A DNA stretch of 64,000 nt, taken from assembly GCF_014650715.1 (NCBI RefSeq), contig NZ_BMVM01000032.1:1-64000 (forward strand), in the 5' to 3' direction. Position numbers and translations under genes: made by a program. Positions 7,285 through 16,280 of the stretch are shown here, in pieces. A model generated the notes under the pieces. It was given only the letters and a program-made list of their open reading frames with translations. It was not told where the DNA came from and ran no database searches. Source of the stretch: Streptomyces bluensis. Its GTDB lineage: Bacteria > Actinomycetota > Actinomycetes > Streptomycetales > Streptomycetaceae. How positions within the stretch are numbered: position 1 is the stretch's first letter; each line of letters starts with the position of its first letter.

Positions 7285-9669
7285 GTGGCGTATCCCTTTG
7301 ACGGCACCGTCACGGCGCGGGCGGTCGTGGCCGCCGACGGTTCGGTCATCGAGTGGAACGAGGGAGCGCGGCTGCTGCTGGGCTGGTCGGCGCAGGACGT
7401 CCTGGGCCGGTCCGCCGCGCGTCTGCTGGCCGCACGCGGTTCGTTCCGGCTGCCTCCGCCGGGCAGCCTCGTCTGGAGCGGCACGGTTCCGCTGCGTCAC
7501 CAGGACGGCCGGACGGTGTCGGTGTGGCTGCTCGCCCACCTCCGCCGGCCGACGGCCGCGGACACCGGGGACAAGGCCGGCGGCTGGCTCGTTCTCTGCC
7601 CCCTGGAGGACCCCGGTCCGCTCAGTCTCGACGAGCCTCTCGCCGCGGCGCTCATGACCCAGTCGCCGTGCGCGGCGGCCGTGTTCGACGAGCGACTGCG
7701 GCTGCGCGGCATCAACGACGCGATGGCGGACGCGGTCGGCATCCCGGAGGAGAACCTCCGGGGGCTCCACATGGGCGAGATCGTGGGCGGCCGGCAGGGC
7801 GAGAAACTGGAGCAGCAGCTGCACGAGGTGCTCGGCAGCGGCCGGCGCAAGGAGGTGCAGGCCTTTCTGCGGGCCGCCGACGAGGCCGACGCGCACGCCT
7901 GGTCCGCACGGATCGCCCCGCTGACGGACAGCGCCGGGCGGACGATCGGCGTCTGTGTGACCGGCCACGACATCACCGAGCAGTACCAGGCCCGGCAGCG
8001 GCTGCAGCTCGTGAACGAGGCCAGCGTCCGGATCGGCAGCACCCTCGACGTGACCCGCACGGCCCAGGAGTTGGCCGATGTGTGCGTGCCCGCGCTCGCC
8101 GACTTCGTCAGCGTCGACCTCATGGAATCCCTGGCCTACGGGGACGAACCGGCGGTGGGATCGCTGTCCGCCCCGTTCACTCTGCGCCGCGCCGCCCACC
8201 AGTCGGTGAACCCTGGCTGCCCCGAGGCCGTGGTCGAGCTGGGGGGCCTCGACGTCTACCCCGCCTCCTCACCACAAGGGGCCTCCCTGAGCGCCGGGCG
8301 GACGGTCGTGGCGACGGACTCCGGCGGCGCCCTCGGGGAGTGGCTCGACTGGGACCCGGTGCGCAGTGGGCGGATAAAGGAGTACGGCATCCACACCACC
8401 ATGTCGGTCCCGATCCGGGCCCGCGGCACGACCCTCGGCGTGGCCGTACTCACCCGCTTCCGGCACAAGGACCCGTTCACACCCGACGACGAACTGCTGG
8501 CCGAGGAGGTCACGGCCCGCGCCGCCGTCTGTATCGACAACGCCCGCCGCTTCTCCCGCGAACGCGAGACGGCGCTGGCCCTCCAGCGCAGCCTGCTCCC
8601 GCTGACGCTGCCCCGTATGCCCGCGCTGGAGGCGGCGTCGCGGTACCTGCCGGCGGCGCGGGCCGGAGTGGGCGGCGACTGGTTCGACGTGATCCCGCTG
8701 TCCGGCCTGCGGGTCGCCATGGTGGTCGGTGACGTCGTCGGCCACGGCATCCAGGCCTCGGCGACGATGGGCCGGCTCCGTACGGCCGTCCGCACGCTCG
8801 CGGACGTCGACCTGGCTCCGGACGAGCTGCTGACCCACGTCGACGACCTCGTCGTACGGCTGTCGAAGGAGGCCGGCGCCGAAGGGGTGACCGAGGTGGG
8901 GGCCACCTGCCTGTACGCGGTGTACGACCCGGTCACCCGCCGGTGCAGTTTCGCGCGGGCCGGGCATCCGCCGCCGGTGGTGCTCACACCGGACGGCCGG
9001 CCGCTCGATGTGCACGTGCCGGCGGGCCCGCCGCTGGGCCTGGGCGGGCTGCCCTTCGAGTCCACCGAGCTGGAACTCCCCGAGGGCACGCTCCTCGCCC
9101 TCTACACCGACGGGCTGATCGAGAGCCGCGACCGCGACATCGACGCCGGGCAGGATCTGCTGTGCCGGACCCTCGCCCGCTCGACCGGTTCCCTGGACGA
9201 GGTCTGCCAGGACGTGATCGGCTCGATGCTGCCGGCGGCCGGGGCCACCGACGACGTGGCGCTGCTGCTGGCCCGGACCCGCGGGTTGAGTCCCTCTCAG
9301 GTCGCGACCTGGGCGCTGCCGGCCAACCCCGCGGTCGTCGCCCGCACCCGCCAGTACGTCCTGGACCAGCTGGCGGCGTGGGGGCTGACCGAGCTGGCGT
9401 TCACCGTCGAGCTCGTGGTGAGCGAGCTGGTCACCAACGCGATCCGGCACGGCGCGCCCCCCATCCAGCTGCGGCTCATCCACGAGGACTCCACCCTGAT
9501 CTGTGAGGTGTCCGACTGCAGCGGTACGGCTCCGCATCTGCGCCGGGCCAAGACGTTCGACGAGGGCGGCCGCGGCCTGCTGCTGGTGGCCCAGCTCACC
9601 CAGCGCTGGGGCAGCCGCCACACGGACGGCGGCAAGACGATCTGGGCGGAGCTGACGCTGCCGGGCTGA
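7285..9669 (+). CDS. PAS-PAS-GAF-SpoIIE phosphatase-HATPase sensor regulator
   Basis: Multi-domain regulator of the Streptomyces partner-switching type, about 794 residues. GTG at 7285 is preferred (GAGGG 7 bases upstream); ATG at 7252 is an in-frame alternative without a clear Shine-Dalgarno. Order: PAS (about 10-105, with VIEWNEGARLLLGWS), second PAS4 (about 115-235), GAF (about 250-425), PP2C/SpoIIE phosphatase (about 440-660) with metal-binding GGDWFDVIPL and VVGDVVGHG and the ALYTDGLIE motif, then an RsbW-like HATPase domain (about 675-794) with VSELVTNAIRHG and GGRGLLL. The SpoIIE part should dephosphorylate a STAS antagonist, and the HATPase part could act as anti-sigma kinase. The sensed signal is unknown. 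A STAS protein (19709) and a SigF-type sigma factor (52465) in the window are possible but unproven partners. Confidence 0.9.
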   Translation: MAYPFDGTVTARAVVAADGSVIEWNEGARLLLGWSAQDVLGRSAARLLAARGSFRLPPPGSLVWSGTVPLRHQDGRTVSVWLLAHLRRPTAADTGDKAGGWLVLCPLEDPGPLSLDEPLAAALMTQSPCAAAVFDERLRLRGINDAMADAVGIPEENLRGLHMGEIVGGRQGEKLEQQLHEVLGSGRRKEVQAFLRAADEADAHAWSARIAPLTDSAGRTIGVCVTGHDITEQYQARQRLQLVNEASVRIGSTLDVTRTAQELADVCVPALADFVSVDLMESLAYGDEPAVGSLSAPFTLRRAAHQSVNPGCPEAVVELGGLDVYPASSPQGASLSAGRTVVATDSGGALGEWLDWDPVRSGRIKEYGIHTTMSVPIRARGTTLGVAVLTRFRHKDPFTPDDELLAEEVTARAAVCIDNARRFSRERETALALQRSLLPLTLPRMPALEAASRYLPAARAGVGGDWFDVIPLSGLRVAMVVGDVVGHGIQASATMGRLRTAVRTLADVDLAPDELLTHVDDLVVRLSKEAGAEGVTEVGATCLYAVYDPVTRRCSFARAGHPPPVVLTPDGRPLDVHVPAGPPLGLGGLPFESTELELPEGTLLALYTDGLIESRDRDIDAGQDLLCRTLARSTGSLDEVCQDVIGSMLPAAGATDDVALLLARTRGLSPSQVATWALPANPAVVARTRQYVLDQLAAWGLTELAFTVELVVSELVTNAIRHGAPPIQLRLIHEDSTLICEVSDCSGTAPHLRRAKTFDEGGRGLLLVAQLTQRWGSRHTDGGKTIWAELTLPG

Positions 9670-9679
9670 CGCTTTGGAG

Positions 9680-9709
9680 CCGGCGCTGTAGAGCCCGGCG
9701 CTGTAGAGC
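9680..9709. repeat. two tandem copies of a 15-bp unit
   Basis: CCGGCGCTGTAGAGC occurs twice without spacing (9680-9694 and 9695-9709), just after the SpoIIE-type gene. Confidence 0.85.
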
Positions 9710-9710
9710 T

Positions 9711-9733
9711 GAGCGGCTTTCCCGAGGCCGCTC
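9711..9733. terminator. hairpin between convergent genes
   Basis: GAGCGGC, a 9-base loop, then GCCGCTC: a perfect 7-bp stem between the convergent SpoIIE-type and AraC genes. No T-tract, as usual in Streptomyces. It could serve both directions. Confidence 0.6.
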
Positions 9734-9762
9734 CGAGCGAACGCGCCCCGGCGAACATCCTG

Positions 9763-10659
9763 TCAGCCGCCCCTGAGGCCGCTTCTGTACGCCCCCGGAG
9801 GGACCCCGTACCGCTGCCGGAACACCCGGCTGAAGTGGAACGGACTGGTGAAGCCCGAGGCCGCGGCGACCCGCTCCACCGGCAGGTCGGTCGCTTCGAG
9901 GAGCCGCGCCGCGTGCAGCAGCCGGGCGTCGAGGAGCGCCCGCATCGGGGACCGGCCGAGCTGCTGGGTGAAGAGGTGCGCGAACCGTGACGGCGAAAGC
10001 GAGACGCCTGCGGCGAGGGAGCGGACCGTGTGCCGGGCACCCGGGTCGGCGGCGATCAGGCCTTCCGCCCGCCGGATCCGCGGGTCGGCCCCCGACCGGC
10101 GCGGCTCCGAGCGGGCAGCGGCGAGCAGCACGACCTCCTCCAGCGAGCACAGGGCCAGCTCACGGGCGGCGGTGCCGTGTGCCACGGCCACCTCACCGGC
10201 CCCCGGCACTCCCTCGGAGGGCGGCGCGCCCTCCCCCGCCCAGCGCGCGTCGGCGATCATCCGTGCGAACGCGGCGTCGACACGGCCTCGGACAGCGGTA
10301 TGGGGGCGCGTCACCGCGTAGAGGCGGTCCCCGATCTCGTACGGCCGCAACCAGCCGGCCCAGGACGTCCTGGCCTGGCAGTGCGCCCACCAGAACGCCC
10401 AGTGCTCCGCGCCGGGCCGGAGGCCGTACCGGTGGGGCACGCCGGGGCCCAGGACAACGAGATCGCCCGGACCGGCGACGGTCTCGGCCGCGCCCTGGCG
10501 CAGCACTCCCCCGCCGCCCGTGGTCCACGTGAACAGCCAACTGTCCGATCCGCGCGGACGGTTGATCCGGTAGCCCGTTCCCTGGTCGAAGCGCCCGACG
10601 GTCACGAGGCCCGGTGGCGGGGACGGTACGGCAGTCTCGGACAAGTCGTCAGCACGCAC
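9763..10659 (-). CDS. AraC-family transcriptional regulator
   Basis: About 298 residues. The N-terminal half is an AraC-type cupin ligand-binding domain (SWLFTWTTGGGGVLRQG, then LGPGVPHRYGL). The C-terminal half is the double helix-turn-helix HTH_18, with TVRSLAAGVSLSPSRFAHLF (first HTH) and VERVAAASGFTSPFHFSRVF (second). GTG at 10659 has GGAGG six bases upstream; the in-frame ATG at 10665 abuts that Shine-Dalgarno and is less likely. The gene is divergent from the PhyH dioxygenase, with about 70 bp between starts. It is therefore likely to regulate that gene and perhaps itself. The ligand is unknown. Confidence 0.88.
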   Translation of the reverse strand: MRADDLSETAVPSPPPGLVTVGRFDQGTGYRINRPRGSDSWLFTWTTGGGGVLRQGAAETVAGPGDLVVLGPGVPHRYGLRPGAEHWAFWWAHCQARTSWAGWLRPYEIGDRLYAVTRPHTAVRGRVDAAFARMIADARWAGEGAPPSEGVPGAGEVAVAHGTAARELALCSLEEVVLLAAARSEPRRSGADPRIRRAEGLIAADPGARHTVRSLAAGVSLSPSRFAHLFTQQLGRSPMRALLDARLLHAARLLEATDLPVERVAAASGFTSPFHFSRVFRQRYGVPPGAYRSGLRGG

Positions 10660-10728
10660 AGGCATCCTCCCGGTATCCGCTCCCACCTAGCGTGGCGTGG
10701 AAGGGACATGCCGGGAAGGGGCACACGG

Positions 10729-11523
10729 ATGACAGTCACAGTCAGGACGGACTTCGAGGAGAACGGCTATCTGGTGGTGCGCGGGCTGTTCTCCGCCGCC
10801 GAGATCGACGGCCTGTGCGCGGAGTTCGCGCAACTGCACGCGGGCGGTCCGGTCCCCGGGCATTTCGAACCCCGGACGACCGCGGTCGACACCCCGGCGG
10901 ACCCGCTGCACATCTATCCCCGGGTCATGCACCCGCACCGCATCAACGAGCTGTCCCGGCGCGTCCTCCTCGACGCCCGGCTGCGGGAGATCCTCGAAGT
11001 GCTGCTGGGCGAGGAGGTCCTGGCCGCGCAGAGCATGTTCTACTTCAAGCCGCCGGGCGCCCGCGGTCAGGCGCTGCACCAGGACAACTTCTACCTCCGG
11101 GTGGAGCCGGGCACGTGTGTGGCCGCGTGGATCGCCTGCGACGTGATCGACCAGGACAACGGCGGCCTGGAGGTCGTGCCGGGCACGCACCGCATGGAGC
11201 TGTTCTGTCCTCAGGAGGCGGACGCCGAGCTGTCCTTCGTCCGGGAGTACGTGCCGCCGCCGCCCGGCCTGACCGCCGTGCCCGTCGACATGGAGCCGGG
11301 TGACGTGCTGTTCTTCAACGGCAGCCTGGTGCACGGCTCCCAGCCCAACCGCACCGACGACCGCTTCCGCCGCTCCTTCATCGGCCACTACGTCGGCCGC
11401 TCCACCGAGCGCATCGGCCGCTTCTACCACGCCCTCACGATGAGCGGCGAGCCCGTCGCCCTGCCGGAGAGCGAGGGCGCGGGGCCGTGCGGCACGGAGT
11501 TCGAGGCGGCGGGCGCGCACTGA
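10729..11523 (+). CDS. phytanoyl-CoA dioxygenase (PhyH) family Fe(II)/2-oxoglutarate oxygenase
   Basis: About 264 residues, the usual PhyH length. The facial triad is visible: His-Gln-Asp in ALHQDNFYL (about 115), a distal His in SLVHGSQPNRT (about 200) and the 2-oxoglutarate-binding Arg downstream in DDRFRRSFIGHY. Start ATG 10729 follows GGGAAGGGG by 7 bases; an upstream in-frame ATG (10708) lacks spacing. Family members hydroxylate small molecules, lipids or secondary metabolites, and the substrate here is not inferable. No biosynthetic genes surround it; only the divergent AraC regulator does, suggesting a small inducible catabolic or detoxification unit. Confidence 0.87.
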   Translation: MTVTVRTDFEENGYLVVRGLFSAAEIDGLCAEFAQLHAGGPVPGHFEPRTTAVDTPADPLHIYPRVMHPHRINELSRRVLLDARLREILEVLLGEEVLAAQSMFYFKPPGARGQALHQDNFYLRVEPGTCVAAWIACDVIDQDNGGLEVVPGTHRMELFCPQEADAELSFVREYVPPPPGLTAVPVDMEPGDVLFFNGSLVHGSQPNRTDDRFRRSFIGHYVGRSTERIGRFYHALTMSGEPVALPESEGAGPCGTEFEAAGAH

Positions 11524-11567
11524 GGCGGTGCGCCCCGGACAGCACGATCTCCGTGACACCTGGTCGG

Positions 11568-12107
11568 TCACCCCGCGTCGGGAGCGAGCAGATCGAGGGC
11601 CCGCTCCCAGGCGAACTCCCCGCGCCCGCCGTCCTGTAGGGGTTCACCGGAGTAGGGGTCGCCGAAGCGGACACCCATCTCGCGCAGCCGGGCGAGGCTC
11701 GCGCGGTAGGCGGGATGGGCCGCCAGGGCGTCGGCCACACAGGGCAGGACGGCGATCGGGACACCGAGCCCGTATGCCTCGCAGAGGGTGCCGAGGGCGA
11801 GGGTGTCGGCGATGCCGGCCGCCCATTTGTTGATCGTGTTGAAGGTGGCGGGCGCGACGGCCACGGCGTCGGGCGCGGGGAAGGGGCGCGGGTCGCCCGG
11901 GGACCGCCAGGCGGAGCGGATGGGGCGACCGGTCTGTGTCTCGACGGCGGTGGTGTCGAAGAAGCCCCGCATGGCGACCGGGGTGGCGATCACGCCGACG
12001 TCCCAGTTCCGTTCCTGCGCCGCCGTGATCAGCTTGCTGACGTCCGCGGCGATCCCGGCGGCGCAGACGACGACGTAGAGGAAGGGCTTCTCGGCCTGTT
12101 CGGTCAT
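11568..12107 (-). CDS. flavoprotein (Dfp/CoaC-like fold)
   Basis: About 179 residues of the flavin-binding flavoprotein/PPC-decarboxylase fold: LYVVVCAAGIAADVSKLI at the N-terminus, VGVIATPVA, and the flavin-site region DAVAVAPATFNTINKWAAGIADTLA. It is similar to, but shorter and simpler than, bifunctional CoaBC, so it is probably not the pantothenate enzyme. It lies 36 bp downstream of the DUF1348 gene on the same strand and is probably co-transcribed. Specific reaction unknown. Confidence 0.8.
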   Translation of the reverse strand: MTEQAEKPFLYVVVCAAGIAADVSKLITAAQERNWDVGVIATPVAMRGFFDTTAVETQTGRPIRSAWRSPGDPRPFPAPDAVAVAPATFNTINKWAAGIADTLALGTLCEAYGLGVPIAVLPCVADALAAHPAYRASLARLREMGVRFGDPYSGEPLQDGGRGEFAWERALDLLAPDAG

Positions 12108-12143
12108 CCGGGAACCCTATTGGACTTGCTGGATCTGCTGGAC

Positions 12144-12602
12144 CTACTGAACGGGGAACGACTGGCCGTGCTCCGCCTCCGGCCGCGGCCCGAAGATGCG
12201 CCGCTCCCGCTCCTCGATCGGTACGTCGTTGATGCTGGCCTCGCGCCGGGTCATCAGCCCGTGCTCGTCGAACTCCCAGAGCTCGTTGCCGTAGGAACGC
12301 CACCACTGGCCGTCGGCGTCCTGGGACTCGTACTGGAAGCGGACGGCGATGCGGTTGCCGTCGAAGGCCCACAGGTCCTTGCGCAGCGCGTACTCCCGCT
12401 CGCGCTCCCACTTCGCGGTGAGGAACGCGACGATCTCCGCGCGGCCGGTGAGGAAGGTGTCGCGGTTGCGCCAGACCGAGTCCTCCGAGTAGGCGAGCGA
12501 GACCTTGTGGGGATCACGGGTGTTCCAGGCGTCCTCGGCGGCCTGGACCTTGCGCGCGGCGGTCTCACGGGTGAAAGGCGGCAGGGGCGGGCGATCGGTC
12601 AT
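12144..12602 (-). CDS. DUF1348 (NTF2/SnoaL-like) family protein
   Basis: About 152 residues; family proteins are small cone-fold (NTF2-like) proteins. Typical conserved text is seen: VQAAEDAWNTRDPHKVSLAY, then DSVWRNRDTFLTGR and RREASINDVPI. Start ATG 12602 is chosen because AGGA lies 7 bases upstream and homologues begin near MTDRPPLPPF; a further in-frame extension upstream lacks support. Its function is unknown in the family. It lies 56 bp after the LacI gene stop and 36 bp before the flavoprotein start, so it may be at the tail of that transcript or have its own promoter. Confidence 0.82.
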   Translation of the reverse strand: MTDRPPLPPFTRETAARKVQAAEDAWNTRDPHKVSLAYSEDSVWRNRDTFLTGRAEIVAFLTAKWEREREYALRKDLWAFDGNRIAVRFQYESQDADGQWWRSYGNELWEFDEHGLMTRREASINDVPIEERERRIFGPRPEAEHGQSFPVQ

Positions 12603-12658
12603 GCTCACGTCCTTCCGGGTCGGACAACCTGGTGGAAAGCATAGGAGGTTGGCCACGC

Positions 12659-13726
12659 TCAACGGGGCGCGGGAGCGGGCGCCGTGCTGTCACGGACGAC
12701 GAGTCGCACGGGGACGACCGGTTCGGTCCGTGGGCCGTCCGTGCCGTCGAGCCGGTCGAGGAGGAGCCGCAGGGAGCGGGTGCCGAGCTCGGCGAAGTCC
12801 GTGCGCACCGTGGTCAGCGGAGGCAGCAGATGGGCGGCCTCGGGGATGTCGTCGTAGCCGACGACGCTGACCTCGTCGGGGACGCGGCGGCCGGCCTCGT
12901 GACAGGCGCGCAGGACGCCCAGGGCCATCTGGTCGTTGGACGCGAACACGGCCGTGACCTCGGGGCGCCGCGCCAGCCGGCGGCCCAGGGCGTAACCGGA
13001 GTCGGCGCTCCAGTCGCCCAGGAAGGGTTCGGGGACCTCGGCGCCGGCCGCTTCGAGGGTCTCCCGCCAGCTCGCCAGCCTCTGTTCGGCGGATGTCCAG
13101 CCGGTGGGACCGGCGATGTGCCAGACGGTCGCGTGTCCGAGGCCGAGGAGGTGTGCGGTGGCGGCGCGCGCGCCGGCCCGGGAGTCCGCGCTGACCATGG
13201 GTGTGCCGTCCCCGAGGGCGTTGTCGAGCGTCACCAGCGGGGTGTCGAGCCGGGCCTCGGCCAGCGCCCGGCCCACCCGGCGCTGCGGGGCGATGGCGAT
13301 CACGCCGTCCGCGCCCTCGGCCGACAGCCGGTCCACGGCGCGGACCACGGTGTCCTTGTCGGCCGTGTCGAGGGCGATGGAGCTGACCAGGTAACCGGCT
13401 TCCTGGGCGGCCGTGTTGATGGCGGTCAGGGTGGAGGCCGGCCCGTAGCGGGCCGCGTCGAAGGAGATCACGCCGAGCATGCGGGTCCTGCCGCTGGCCA
13501 GGGACCGGGCGCTGCGGCTGGGCCGGTAGCCGAGCGACCGCATGGCGTCGAGCACGGCCTCGCGGGTCTCGGCGCGGACCGCCGGGTTGTCGTTGAGCAC
13601 CCGGGAGACGGTCTGCTTGGAGACACCGGCCAGCCGCGCCACGTCGTCCATCACGGGCCGCGATCCGGCGAAGTTGCGCCTGCTGCGGCCCCTGGGGGTG
13701 GCACCGTCCGTGGCGCTTCGGGTCAT
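12659..13726 (-). CDS. LacI-family repressor of the MFS-GH35 galactoside operon
   Basis: About 355 residues. N-terminal LacI helix-turn-helix MDDVARLAGVSKQTVSRVLN (about 26-45), followed by the hinge, then a periplasmic-binding-protein-like sugar domain ending VVGYDDIPEAAHLLPPLTTV. It is preceded by AAGGA 7 bases upstream of ATG 13726. It is the third gene of an apparent operon (MFS transporter, GH35, LacI), separated from GH35 by 111 bp. The natural target is the 16-bp palindrome over the operon promoter at 17599-17614. The inducer is presumably a beta-galactoside or galactose derivative; this is inferred only from the GH35 neighbour. Confidence 0.9.
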   Translation of the reverse strand: MTRSATDGATPRGRSRRNFAGSRPVMDDVARLAGVSKQTVSRVLNDNPAVRAETREAVLDAMRSLGYRPSRSARSLASGRTRMLGVISFDAARYGPASTLTAINTAAQEAGYLVSSIALDTADKDTVVRAVDRLSAEGADGVIAIAPQRRVGRALAEARLDTPLVTLDNALGDGTPMVSADSRAGARAATAHLLGLGHATVWHIAGPTGWTSAEQRLASWRETLEAAGAEVPEPFLGDWSADSGYALGRRLARRPEVTAVFASNDQMALGVLRACHEAGRRVPDEVSVVGYDDIPEAAHLLPPLTTVRTDFAELGTRSLRLLLDRLDGTDGPRTEPVVPVRLVVRDSTAPAPAPR

Positions 13727-13828
13727 GGCGGCTGCTTCCTTCGACCTCGTGGTGACGGCCCGGCGGTTCCGTCCCGCCCGGCAGGCCCACAGGATAGGTC
13801 GGGCGGACGGGACACGGCGGCGTCCAGG

Positions 13829-13844
13829 GCTAGGGCCCTAGCCT
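13829..13844. promoter_or_regulatory. 16-bp palindrome over the GH35 stop codon
   Basis: GGCTAGGGCCCTAGCC is a perfect palindrome with two CTAG tetramers, a tetramer that is rare in Streptomyces. The TAG stop codon of GH35 lies inside it. It has no loop, so it is not a normal terminator. It may be a protein-binding site upstream of lacI, or fortuitous. Confidence 0.4.
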
Positions 13845-16225
13845 GCCCTGACCGACCAGGACCGCAGGGTGATCCACTCGGCCCGCTCGACGGCCGCCAC
13901 TCCCCCGTCGCCCGCCCCCTCCGGCACGTACACCCGGGCGTCGGGGTGCCGGGGCAGCACCCTCAGCCGCAGTCCTTCGGCACGCGGGGCCCCGGTCGGC
14001 AGCCGGTCGAGGCCGATGTCCCAGGCGCGCCCGGCGTGGAACTGGTCGGCGACCAGGGTGTCCCCCACGTGCGCGCGTGCCACGTCACCCGTCCAGTGGA
14101 CGCGGAGCAGGGTTCCCGCCGGAAGGTCCTCCGGTACGTCGACGCGGTACTCGGCCGCCGTGGTCCCGAAGTGCTGGTCGGCGGGCGCGCTCGCCCGGCC
14201 CATCACTCCCGTGACGGGTTCGGGTGCCGGTCCCGCGGCCCGGAGCCGCGTGACCCGTGCGTCGGTGACGTCCGGCCCGGGGCCGGCCGGCACCGTGTAG
14301 CGGGTGAACACCCCGTCCTCCGTGGTGTGTACGTCCGCCCCGGCCACCACCGGTGCACGGCCCGGCGCGGGCAGTACGGCGAACGACAGCTCCGGGGACG
14401 GGCTGTGCACCCGTACCTCGTCGGCGATCTCGTCGAAGACGACCCCGTCGGCGCACAGCACGAGCCGCTCGGCGCCCCATGCCGCGCCCCGGTAGAGGGT
14501 GCGTGCCGTGGCCGCGTCGAGCACCAGCAGGCCGGCGCGCCCGCCGTCCACGGTGTCCACCTCGACCAGGGCGTCGGTGCCGGGCCGCAGGCCGGTGATC
14601 AGCGTGCGGTCGCCGAGCTGGGCGATGTCGCCGGACGGAGTGCTGACCGACGTCAACGTGTCGGAGCGCAGGGCGAGTTCGGGGGCGATGCCGTCGATGG
14701 CGGCCAGCACCAGGACGGTTCGGCCCTCGGCGTCGACGGTGCAGACGGGCTGCGCGGTGGCCCAGTCGAGCCGCAGGCCGGCGACGTCGAGGCGCAGCGG
14801 CCAGCAGAAGTAGGCGCCCGAGGGCACGGTGACGGGTGTGCTGGGCAGGGTCAACGGGGCGGCGGTGCCCGGGAGTTCGACGCTGAAGGTGGTGTCCGGG
14901 TGGTCCGGCAGCGGTTCGTGCGGCTGGTGGTTGGTGACGAACAGGAAGCCCGAGGTGCCGTCACCGCGCACGGCCCAGCGCAGCGTGTTCCGGTCGTGCT
15001 GGTCCGTCGGCGCCCGCTCGGGGAGGACGGACTCCATGGCCGCGATGCGGTGGCCGAAGTCCGCCAGCAGCAGGTGCTGGAGGCGCAGTTCGTGGTACGA
15101 GGGCCGGTACTGGCCGTACTCGCCCAGCGGTGCCTGGAAGTCGTACGTGAGGACGGGCAGGTCGTTGGGGTAGCCGGTGGCGTGGGACTCCTGCAGGGTC
15201 GTCAGTTCTCCGGCCGGGTTGGTGCCGCCGTGGAACATGTAGGAGCCCTGCCACACCGATCCGCAGCCGATCTTGGTGAGGGCGAGGGCGCCGATGTCGG
15301 CGGGGGCGACGCGCGGCCTGCGGTGGTACGCGACGGCCATGCCGCCGCCCAGCTCGCAGGTGGCCCAGGGGAAGCGGTCCGTGAGGGCGGCCGGGTCGGC
15401 GTCCCGTACGGCGGTCGGCCGCAGGTCGGCGCCGATGCCCTCGTCGTCGCGGTGGTGGGTGAAGAAGAAGTGCTTGCGGCAGGTGTCGGGCCAGCCGCCG
15501 TCGGCCTCGGTCCAGAACGCCTCCGGGTAGCCGCCGTACAGCGGGAGCAGTTCGTCCGGCGGCAGTCGGACCCCGCCCCAGGCGGTCGATGTCCACAGCG
15601 GGGCGCTCAGGCCGAGCTCTTGGGCCAGGCGCTTCAGGGTGAGCAGGTGGCCGGGCTGGTCGTAGAGCTCGTTCTCGATCTGGATCGCCACGACGGGGCC
15701 GCCGTGGGCGCGGTCGAGGCCGCGCAGTTGCTCCGCGACGGCCGCGTACCAGTGACGTACGGGCTCCAGGTAGGCAGGGTCGTCGGTGCGCGGGGTGCAG
15801 GGGCGGGCGAGGAGCCAGTCGGGCAGGCCGCCGCCGCGGACCTCAGCGTGGACCCAGGGCCCGATGCGGGGGATGAAGTCCAGTCCGTGGCGGGCGCACA
15901 GCTCGGCGAAGCGGCGCAGGTCGAGGTTCCCGTCGAAGCGGACGCGGCCCTCCACCTCCTCGTGGTGGATCCAGATGACGTAACTGGCGACGGCCGTCAC
16001 CCCGCCCGCCTTCATCTTCAGCAGTTCCTCCTCCCACTCCCCGGCCGGGCAGCGGGAGTAGTGGAACTCGCCGGAGACCGGGAACCAGGGGCGGCCACCG
16101 CGCGTGAGCCAGCGGCTGGTCACCTCGATCGGGTCGGGCACTCCGGGCGCGTCGGCGAAGGGCAGATGGCCGGTGAGCGGGGGTGCGGAGGGCGCGGGGA
16201 CACGGAGGCGGTGCGGGGGTGTCAT
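13838..16225 (-). CDS. GH35 beta-galactosidase
   Basis: About 795 residues; hydrolyses terminal beta-galactosyl residues with retention. The GH35 barrel shows FPVSGEFHYSRCPAGEWEEE near the N-terminus, the acid/base Glu in VVAIQIENELYD (about 180) and the nucleophile Glu in FPWATCELGGGMAVAY (about 290), followed by beta-sandwich domains. No signal peptide is seen, so the enzyme is probably cytoplasmic and acts on sugar imported by the MFS transporter encoded 55 bp upstream. ATG 16225 has GGAG 8 bases upstream. The stop codon lies in a perfect palindrome (13829-13844). Confidence 0.92.
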   Translation of the reverse strand: MTPPHRLRVPAPSAPPLTGHLPFADAPGVPDPIEVTSRWLTRGGRPWFPVSGEFHYSRCPAGEWEEELLKMKAGGVTAVASYVIWIHHEEVEGRVRFDGNLDLRRFAELCARHGLDFIPRIGPWVHAEVRGGGLPDWLLARPCTPRTDDPAYLEPVRHWYAAVAEQLRGLDRAHGGPVVAIQIENELYDQPGHLLTLKRLAQELGLSAPLWTSTAWGGVRLPPDELLPLYGGYPEAFWTEADGGWPDTCRKHFFFTHHRDDEGIGADLRPTAVRDADPAALTDRFPWATCELGGGMAVAYHRRPRVAPADIGALALTKIGCGSVWQGSYMFHGGTNPAGELTTLQESHATGYPNDLPVLTYDFQAPLGEYGQYRPSYHELRLQHLLLADFGHRIAAMESVLPERAPTDQHDRNTLRWAVRGDGTSGFLFVTNHQPHEPLPDHPDTTFSVELPGTAAPLTLPSTPVTVPSGAYFCWPLRLDVAGLRLDWATAQPVCTVDAEGRTVLVLAAIDGIAPELALRSDTLTSVSTPSGDIAQLGDRTLITGLRPGTDALVEVDTVDGGRAGLLVLDAATARTLYRGAAWGAERLVLCADGVVFDEIADEVRVHSPSPELSFAVLPAPGRAPVVAGADVHTTEDGVFTRYTVPAGPGPDVTDARVTRLRAAGPAPEPVTGVMGRASAPADQHFGTTAAEYRVDVPEDLPAGTLLRVHWTGDVARAHVGDTLVADQFHAGRAWDIGLDRLPTGAPRAEGLRLRVLPRHPDARVYVPEGAGDGGVAAVERAEWITLRSWSVRAG

Positions 16226-16280
16226 CAGGGCTTCTCCTGGCCGGGATCGGGAGCGGAGCAGAACATGCGGTGAACACGCC

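Noticed and set aside
12632..16273. A 1213-codon open frame on the plus strand opposite lacI and GH35
   Set aside because: Its composition (Val, Gly, Arg, Ala, Asp-rich, no motifs) is that of an antisense shadow at high GC. The minus-strand genes have catalytic and HTH motifs over the same bases.
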